This document shows positions 57,278-64,000 of a stretch of DNA of 64,000 bases, piece by piece. Position numbers and translations under genes: made by a program. Below the pieces are notes generated by a model. That model was given only the letters and a program-made list of their open reading frames with translations. It made no database searches and was not told the DNA's origin. The stretch's first letter is position 1, and each line of letters starts with the position of its first letter. Source of the DNA: Trachythela sp. YZ-2020 (taxonomy: Eukaryota > Cnidaria > Anthozoa > Malacalcyonacea > Clavulariidae); contig JADLSH010000254.1 of assembly GCA_016169945.1 (NCBI GenBank), forward strand, positions 248,001-312,000, given 5' to 3'.

Positions 57278-59691
57278 CCTGAAATTGTTATGTCCATGTA
57301 AACCGTTACTGTATTATTAAATACCTTGTTTGCATCAGCATCTGGCTCGAACAATTTCAAGAACGCGGTTTCCAGAGTCGAATTGCTGATAGCTTCAGCG
57401 ATGGAGTCGTCAACCATGTCGTTTTGTAAAGATGACAACCTTTGAATATTGATTTTATCAACTCGTTCTTGTTCCAGTGCCAGAAAGAACCCGAATGCAT
57501 CATCGTTGATGTGGATCAGACCGCGTCCTCTGTACTGTCGATACTCTATCACGCGAAGGGTTTCAGGATTTGTAGTTGAAACTTGGATTGCTGCGTGTGG
57601 GAGTGTGATGTAGTTTTCCAAAAGGTTGATTTTCTTCATCTCTTTGTGAATTTTGAGGCGAACATTCGTTGACTGTGACAATTTGTTGTCTACTACGTAG
57701 CTTCGCGCTCTGTTTAGACATTTTCTGATGTCCCATCCTCCTACATATCGCACTTTACCACGCCCGTCCGGTCCCATTTCTTGAACGTTGAAACGTATTG
57801 GGGTATGCTCTTCTTCTTTTCGGACACGCTTTCCAACTTCGGTTCCAAACAGTTGAAACAGGTGGAAGAGAAGCAGAGCACCTACGCTTCTTTGCCCGTC
57901 ATCGATTTCGATCCACTTCTTGACGTTGTACGCGCTTATCAGGTCGCTTCGATATTCTTGGGACAAGAAAAGAAGTTGGAGTTTCGATGTGGCACAGGTG
58001 AAGTCTTTGTTTGTCATCTGTAGCTCTTCCAGATTCTCCGTCAGGTAATTTTCAAACAATTCGTAAATTCTGCACCAAAATAGTAAAGCTAATAATTCAA
58101 AAGCATCTAAATTATCAGCCCCATACCTTGCTGCAGATTTAACGGATTGGCTGTAGGAATCTTCGTTGGCGTCGTTGATGATTTTGTCCAAGAAGGCTTT
58201 ATTAACGCTGAAGGATGAAGGAGGTTTTGACAGTTCATTGCTGAAGTCGGACATACATAGCAGGATATCTTCCAGATTGATGACCACACCACTGTTCGAT
58301 TCGAAATAAGCTGAAGCAGCGGAAGGAAAATCATCCTGAACCAGGTTGTCCATCTCTTCCAATTCTGTCTCGCACTCTTTATCGCATTCAAACAAATTCT
58401 CGTTCAGGTGCATACCATTGCAGCAGCCAAAGTGCTCGTCGAGGTTCCCCATCGTATTCAACTCAAAATCCGATAGCTCTGGGGTAGATGGTAAGAGGAA
58501 ACTCCTTCTGAAGCCAAGAACTTGAAGAGATACTCGGGTGACTCTTGACAGCGCAACGTAAGTTTGGCCAGGGACAAACTCTTGTGAACAATGCACAACT
58601 ACATTTTCTAATGTCGTACTTTGCGACTTGTGTACTGTGATTGCGTAGCAAGGTGCGAGTGGAAACTGAGTACGACTGCCTTGTATCCTACCATTGGTAT
58701 CGAACTTGTACCAAGTTCTACGAGTAACGGCGACATGGCCGACTTTAGGGAAGTTGACAATAAGGCGTTCTTCATCTTCTTCATCGATGCCAACATACTC
58801 GCCCCTGTATCCATTTTTCAAATGGTCGTTAATGTTGTAAAGAAGTATTACTTTGCATCCAGGTTTCACGGTGAGAACTTGGCTAATTGTTCTCTCCAAA
58901 TATCGGGCGTTACCAGTGTCCTTGCTCTCGAAGATTGAAAGCTCTCCAGGAAGTTTCGCCAAGGCATCTAGGTTGTGGATCTCAACTGGTAATTTCTTAA
59001 AATAGATGTCGATCTTCTCGGTCGAATCCAAATCTCTAGCTAAGCTTTGAAGATATAGCTCTACTTCGTCATTGCATTGACCTTTTCGTACCCGATCTAA
59101 AGCATCTTTTAACTTAGTTTCATTATTTCCTTGCCGCAATACTCTCTGTAACTCGAATCGATGCGGGAATACTTTGTCCAAAAGTTGTGAGGAAATGATA
59201 GAGTTCCCAGGATCGAGTGGACTTGGAACTGGTCTCAGTTGCCAGAAGTCGCCGACAAGGATAACCTGTATTCCACCGAACGGAAGATCATTGTTGCAAA
59301 CCAGATGATAAATTGCATTAACAATATGAAAAATGCGATGACTCGACATGGATACTTCGTCCCATATTAGTACTTTCGTGTCCGCAATCTGCAACAAGAT
59401 GTTTTTCCGTCCTAGAGAACGGCCGATTAGCGAATTAGCAGGAAGTTCGGCTGTCTGTAATCCGTAATGAGAATGTACAGTCTTCGCCATACCATGATAT
59501 GGGTCGCACGAAATCCCACTCGAACACACAATTTGACATTTCAATCCTTTCGCCGTCAGAGATTTTATGATGCTCTCCACGACCGTTGTTTTGCCAACGC
59601 CGGCCTTTCCGAAAATGCACATGTTATGCCCAGTTGACGCGAAATTAACAACATCATCCTGTTCCTTTGTCAACTTGATATTCATATTCAC
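57238..59691 (-). CDS. Pif1-type DNA helicase carried by the giant transposon
   Basis: An uninterrupted 817-codon frame. Superfamily 1B (Pif1/RecD2-like) motifs are all visible in the first half: CIFGKAGVGKTTVVES (Walker A, about residue 28), VLIWDEVSMSSHRIF (Walker B, about 110), GIQVILVGDFWQLRPV (motif III), FELQRVLRQG (motif IV), YAITVHKSQSTTLENVVVH (motif V) and TYVALSRV (motif VI, about 380). The 400-residue C-terminal half is unfamiliar; it has an acidic stretch, and KVRYVGGWDIRKCLNRARS looks like a conserved block of P-like-element proteins (recollection). Pif1 helicases are known from Helitrons and host telomere and replication proteins; one inside a TIR transposon with a P-type transposase is unusual. 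The start lies 74 bp inside the right TIR, convergent with the transposase. The intact frame argues for recent function. Confidence 0.9.
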   Translation of the reverse strand: MNMNIKLTKEQDDVVNFASTGHNMCIFGKAGVGKTTVVESIIKSLTAKGLKCQIVCSSGISCDPYHGMAKTVHSHYGLQTAELPANSLIGRSLGRKNILLQIADTKVLIWDEVSMSSHRIFHIVNAIYHLVCNNDLPFGGIQVILVGDFWQLRPVPSPLDPGNSIISSQLLDKVFPHRFELQRVLRQGNNETKLKDALDRVRKGQCNDEVELYLQSLARDLDSTEKIDIYFKKLPVEIHNLDALAKLPGELSIFESKDTGNARYLERTISQVLTVKPGCKVILLYNINDHLKNGYRGEYVGIDEEDEERLIVNFPKVGHVAVTRRTWYKFDTNGRIQGSRTQFPLAPCYAITVHKSQSTTLENVVVHCSQEFVPGQTYVALSRVTRVSLQVLGFRRSFLLPSTPELSDFELNTMGNLDEHFGCCNGMHLNENLFECDKECETELEEMDNLVQDDFPSAASAYFESNSGVVINLEDILLCMSDFSNELSKPPSSFSVNKAFLDKIINDANEDSYSQSVKSAARYGADNLDAFELLALLFWCRIYELFENYLTENLEELQMTNKDFTCATSKLQLLFLSQEYRSDLISAYNVKKWIEIDDGQRSVGALLLFHLFQLFGTEVGKRVRKEEEHTPIRFNVQEMGPDGRGKVRYVGGWDIRKCLNRARSYVVDNKLSQSTNVRLKIHKEMKKINLLENYITLPHAAIQVSTTNPETLRVIEYRQYRGRGLIHINDDAFGFFLALEQERVDKINIQRLSSLQNDMVDDSIAEAISNSTLETAFLKLFEPDADANKVFNNTVTVYMDITISGSRFPLPSYGIKN

Positions 59692-59764
59692 TTTCCACTA
59701 CATAAATTAAATGAGCGCTAATGTTATTTTCAGAAATGTTGGCCATTTTAGCTTTTTTACAGCA

Positions 59765-62071
59765 AATTCATTTGATTTTGAAAAGTGTAAATGCAAATTT
59801 ATTGAGTTTTCTTCGGTGATAAAAGGTCATGCACAACAGGAGAAAGTTTACAAATTGTAATAATTTTTTCCCTAAAAACTTGAGAGATTTGTGCTCAATT
59901 TTCAAAATTTGAATAAATTAGATTCGACGCGAGCATGCGCGTTCCTTATTGGCCCATGATCATGAAACTTGTCAAACAGGTTTTTTGAAACATTTTTCAT
60001 TTTTTCAAGCGATGTGCTTGCAACGAGAAGCCAAATGTTCGAAAAGGCTGAAAAGCTTGTCCTTTTTTGTTGTTTTTGACTGCAAAGAAGCTTTGTAATT
60101 CATTGAAAACAACGTATGGACATTTTACTTTTAAAATGGAGTTGAGATTGGTTTTAATTCGGCCGATTGTCGTCTGGAATGAATGGTTTTTGATGGCTTA
60201 CTCTATAGCAGAAAATATGGACACGTACGAGCGACGTTCGAAAAAGTTAAAAAGCTTGTGGTTTTTGTTGTTTTTGACTGCAAGAAAGCATTGCAATTCA
60301 TTTAAAACAATGCATGGACATTATGCTTCTAAAATGGAGTTGAAATTTGGTTTTAAATCGGCCGATTGTCGTCTGGAAAAGACTGGAATGAATGATTTTT
60401 GATGGTTTACTGTAGCAGCAAATATGGACACGAGCGACGTCCGAAAAGGCTGAAAAGCTGGTGTTTTTTGTTGTTTTTGACTGCAAAAAAGCTCTGTGTT
60501 TCACTGAATAGAATGTATGGACATTTTACTTTTAAAATTGAGTTGAGATTTGGTTTTAAATCGGCCGATTATCGTCTGGGATGAATCTATGGTTTTCGAC
60601 ACTAGCATGCAGCAAATATATGGACACGCGAGCGACGTTCGAAAAGGCTGGAAAAGCTTGTGTTTTTTGTTGTTCTGGACTGCAAGAAAACTTCGTGTTT
60701 CACCCTGCAAACAATATGTATGGATATTTGTACATCGGTATTATTTATAATGGGGTATATAGAGATGCTGTTTTGAACGCCAATTTAGTATCGCATTTGC
60801 TGACTGGTTTTTAAAGGCTCCTAGCTACTGGATATTTATATTCTTCTGAACCAGACCTTTTCTACGATCATGGGAATTTAGCAGTTTTGACGTATAACAT
60901 ATATCCAGGTTGTACCGCCAACTAGGTAAGTAAAGTTTTGAAATTAACGCGTATAAAATTTGTAATTCGCATTTCTATCTCATCATTCCGCTCGTGTTAT
61001 AAAGAACTTGCATGTTCTGTGTTGCCGCGCCTGCCCCTTTTTACAGATTTATTGCTCGTTTTCACCGTATCGTTTTGGTTTAAAATGGTTATTAAAGTAT
61101 TAGACCATCCATTAAGAGTGTGGAAAACTTTTATTTACCATGCATGCCTGTGCGAGTGCAGTGTAGTAATTTTGATTAAATGCTCAATCAATTAGGTCAA
61201 ACTCGGCATGCTTTTCTTTGTTTTCGACCAACTCTTTTATTTAGTTATATATATTTATATATACGTTTATTATTTTTATATAAAAACAACTGATATTTCA
61301 ACTTCAAAAACCAAGGGGAAAATGAAAAATACAATATAATTATATTCATAGTACATTAAATAGCCATTTTGGCCATACAAAAAATACAAAACTATTCAGA
61401 AATAAAATTTTGAGTGCTTACCAAACAAAAAGCTTGCTTGTACGATGAAAACCAATGGGTTTCTGCATTTCCAGAACATGAAAAACTGCAGCAACTTGCT
61501 CTTAAAGTAATTGAATATTTGATAAGTCAGAAAAACATTTTTAATTTTTTTTAGTTTAGGCAATGAAATTCAATAAAACGCGGCTTTAAATTAGCCAAAA
61601 AAATAGAAAAGATATATTTACTTACCGGGCAAATCTCTCTTCTGCTTTTCTTGCTCACATTTTATGTTTTCAAATTTTTAGTCAACAAAAAAATAATTTT
61701 CGGCCTTTGTCTTTGACTTTCTGACTATAAAGTATGCATTATCCCCCCCTGTTGCTGTTTTTTTTACAATGTTTGTTTACTTTTGATAGCCAATAGGATT
61801 GCGTTTTATATTTCGTCATAGCCGTTTGAGGTATCCCGCATCAGGACAAAAAAAATGCCGGCTAAAATTGAAAAAAACTTCGCAGACTTTGCCTCGTTTC
61901 TTGCATGTCTAAACCGTTTTTAAATATATTAATTTGTGATTAAGTAGGAAATTTATCAGTCTTCAAAGTGTTTATGTTTTTTTGGCTGTTCTCCTCGTAG
62001 TTTTTTGGTATATTGAGGTATTTGATGAGGTATTTGATGTAAAATTTAAAATATTCTTGCCTACCTTGGGA
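59765..62071. repeat. Right TIR of the giant transposon (about 2.3 kb)
   Basis: Inverse of the left arm without the nested element; it preserves the empty insertion site at about 59,935-59,955. It contains the same four-unit array (60,030-60,710). Differences from the left arm are few and mostly small indels (for example ttgataagtcagaaaaac near 61,518, and a short extra gaaaagactggaatg near 60,376). Confidence 0.92.
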
Positions 62072-62082
62072 ATATATATATT

Positions 62083-64000
62083 AGTCTAGGACCTGTAAAG
62101 GAGTTTGTATGCATTTCATTTAGGACAGATTATCTCAACTGTTTTAGGGTAAAATTACCATGGCGGTCAACATGGCATATGTGCCAAAACCCGAATCCGG
62201 GGCGAAAGTCCTGAAAATGACCACGCCCAGAAACGGCACTGTCGGCATAGCTCTAAATCCTGAACATAAGCTACAGCCTTTCTGAATTGCTTATAGTGTT
62301 TAGAATGGTTGCTTTTATGGGTGGTCACTGGAGGGTGAAATTTGTCTAGGTATCATATTTTACAAGAAAATGACTATGCACCATCCCAGGTCAACTGCTA
62401 ATTATGCATCAAATTACTCATTCACCTGGCAAAGTCTATGTTTTCTTATTTCCCAAACATTTTTGTCATAGGATGAAAAAATATGCTTATTTTAATATAA
62501 TTATTATAAATTTCATAAGGAATGATATTGTTTTGTTGAGATATAACACATTTCATTTCACTTACCCCCCGCCAGAACACGATTTCAGCCATATTTTGCC
62601 GATTTGTTTGCTTTTTATTGCAAGTATCATCCAAATGTTCTACTTTAACACAATGCTAGTTGACTAAAGAATAATTCAACCAAGTTTCGTCGGGTTTTGG
62701 AGTAGTGCCATGTATTTTATATTCGATTTTGTGTCCTTCGACATTTCCTCAATTATGTAGCCATTGCAATGTCTCGCAGCTTCTCTGCCCGATAAATGCC
62801 ACTTCTTGCACACATCTGTATTTATATTACAGTATCCAAAAATAATTGATTGTAGAATAGTCCCAATCGAAAATTGAAAGCATTACTCCCATTTGGGAGT
62901 GAAAAACCTTCCCTCGTTCATCAAGAACGAGAATCTAAAACAAAAGGTTCAAAATAATTTGAAAGTCTCGCGCAATCTTCACGAAAACTCCTCGTGGGCA
63001 ACATTACAGGGGGGGGGAAACATTTTCACGAATACGTTTGGTGGTGCAAAAAGATTGCGTAAATCTCTGGTTTCTTTTTTATAGCTAAAGGAAACCAGAA
63101 AAATACAAAATTACGCGAATATTTGTTTACTTTGTCATAAAACATATAAACAGTTAAACACACGAACTTTACTTTGGGAGTTTGGGTTGCTGTGATCGCG
63201 AACAAACGTATTCGTGAAAATGTTTCCCCCCCCTGTAATGTTGCCCACGAGCGGTTTTCGTGAAGATTGCGCGAGATTTTCAAATTATTTTGAACCTTTT
63301 GTTTTAGATTCTCGTTCTTGATGAATGAGGGAAGGTTTTTCACTCCCAAATGGGAGTAATGCTTTCAATTTTTCGATTGGGACTATTCTACAATCAATTA
63401 TTTTTGGATACTGTAATATAAATACAGATGTGTACGAAGAAGTGGCATTTATCGGGCAGAGAAGCGGCGGACATTGCAATGGCTACATAATTGAGGAAAT
63501 GTCGAAGGACACAAAATCGAATATAAAATACATGGCACTACTCCAAAACCCGATGAAACTTGGTTGAATTATTCTTTAGTCAACTAGCATTGTGTTAAAG
63601 CAGAACATTTGGATGATACTTGCGAGGCTCGCGATAAAAAGCAAACAAATCGACAAAATATGGCTGAAATCGTGTTCTGGCGGGGGGGTAAGTGAAATGA
63701 AATGTGTTATATCTCAACAAAACAATATCATTCCTTATGAAATTTATAATAATTATATTAAAATAAGCATATTTTTTCATCCTATGACAAAAATGTTTGG
63801 GAAATAAGAAAACATAGACTTTGCCAGGTGAATGAGTAATTTGATGCATAATTAGCAGTTGACCTGGGATGGTGCATAGTCATTTTCTTGTAAAATATGA
63901 TACCTAGACAAATTTGACCCTCCAGTGACCACCCATAAAAGCAACCATTCTAAACACTATAAGCAATTCAGAAAGGCTGTAGCTTTGGCGGTTCAGGATT
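62083..64000. mobile_element. Foldback element (copy B), right end beyond the window
   Basis: A near-perfect palindrome centred at about 63,126. 62,404-62,667 is the inverse of 63,595-63,849, and 62,893-63,010 of 63,230-63,349. The left terminus tagtctaggacctgta abuts the AT run at the giant transposon's right end. By symmetry the right end should be near 64,170. The two arms encode the same short frames on opposite strands (for example GVKNLPSFIKNENLKQ), which are not credible genes. Copy A at 1-513 has the same right-arm orientation. Confidence 0.88.

Larger units (their letters stand above)
48788..62071. mobile_element. Giant P-superfamily-like DNA transposon (about 13.3 kb, with nested insertion)
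   Basis: Long inverted arms at 48,788-52,296 and 59,765-62,071 begin TCCCAAGGTAGGCAAG and its inverse. They lie in AT runs: ATATATAT immediately precedes the left end (48,780-48,787) and follows the right end (62,072-62,079), compatible with the 8-bp duplication of P elements but ambiguous because the sequence is self-similar. Cargo: transposase (+), SAP-like protein (-) and Pif1-type helicase (-). Removing a nested 1,202-bp element leaves about 12.1 kb. The arms look highly similar by eye, so the insertion is fairly recent or the arms are homogenised. It sits upstream of mib1 exon 2. Confidence 0.85.

Noticed and set aside
48788..62071. Maverick/Polinton or Helitron identity for the giant element
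   Set aside because: No DNA polymerase B, retroviral-type integrase, capsid or packaging ATPase was seen, so not Polinton. Long TIRs and a P-type transposase with no Rep/HUH domain exclude Helitron despite the Pif1 helicase.
62404..63849. Repeated frames such as GVKNLPSFIKNENLKQ on both strands
   Set aside because: They lie in the inverted arms of a foldback element and appear once per arm; not a gene.

Overview
The window is animal nuclear DNA: intron-rich genes with GT-AG introns, CpG-poor AT-rich spacers, and very many transposon relics. A repeat-rich neuropeptide-like precursor and the repeat families suggest a cnidarian, probably an anthozoan. That placement is inference; no rRNA or mitochondrial marker is present.

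Host genes. (1) A nearly complete mind bomb (mib1) E3 ubiquitin ligase gene lies on the minus strand, 45,879 to 28,835. I resolved 22 coding exons by splice sites and phase: ZZ finger, second MIB/HERC2 domain, MIB repeats, ankyrin repeats and three RING fingers. (2) A perfectly phase-compatible mib1 first exon lies at 902-701 on the same strand, which is the wrong (3') side of the gene. It is either a second mib1 copy running off the left edge or a rearranged or misassembled exon. (3) Divergent from it is a two-exon ANKRD66-like ankyrin gene (2,745-3,671, +). (4) An intronless secreted precursor (25,722-26,411, +) carries about 16 GPRRG repeats and looks like a neuropeptide preprohormone. (5) A possible short secreted-protein gene starts at 18,949 (+).

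Mobile DNA. 3.7-12.9 kb holds two long (TTAG)n arrays around an LINE (-). The LINE is interrupted by an LTR retrotransposon with 165-bp LTRs and a 5-bp target duplication, whose gag-protease segment is inverted relative to its LTRs and integrase. 13-46 kb is spacer and mib1 introns, filled with palindromic MITEs, minisatellites, LINE 3' ends and a tRNA-derived SINE family whose tail is a tandem array of about 118-bp units. 48.8-62.1 kb is one giant DNA transposon with about 2.3-kb terminal inverted repeats. It encodes a P-element-superfamily transposase (eight or nine exons, +), a SAP-like protein (-) and an 817-residue Pif1-type helicase (-). A 1.2-kb non-autonomous element is nested in its left arm. 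62.1-64.0 kb is a foldback element, and a diverged copy of its right arm forms the left edge of the window.

How the parts fit. mib1 (Notch-ligand ubiquitylation) is the main host gene, and its introns have absorbed most of the repeats. The giant element sits upstream of mib1 exon 2, so probably in intron 1. Its two main genes start just inside the two TIRs and run convergently, so the TIRs probably double as promoters.
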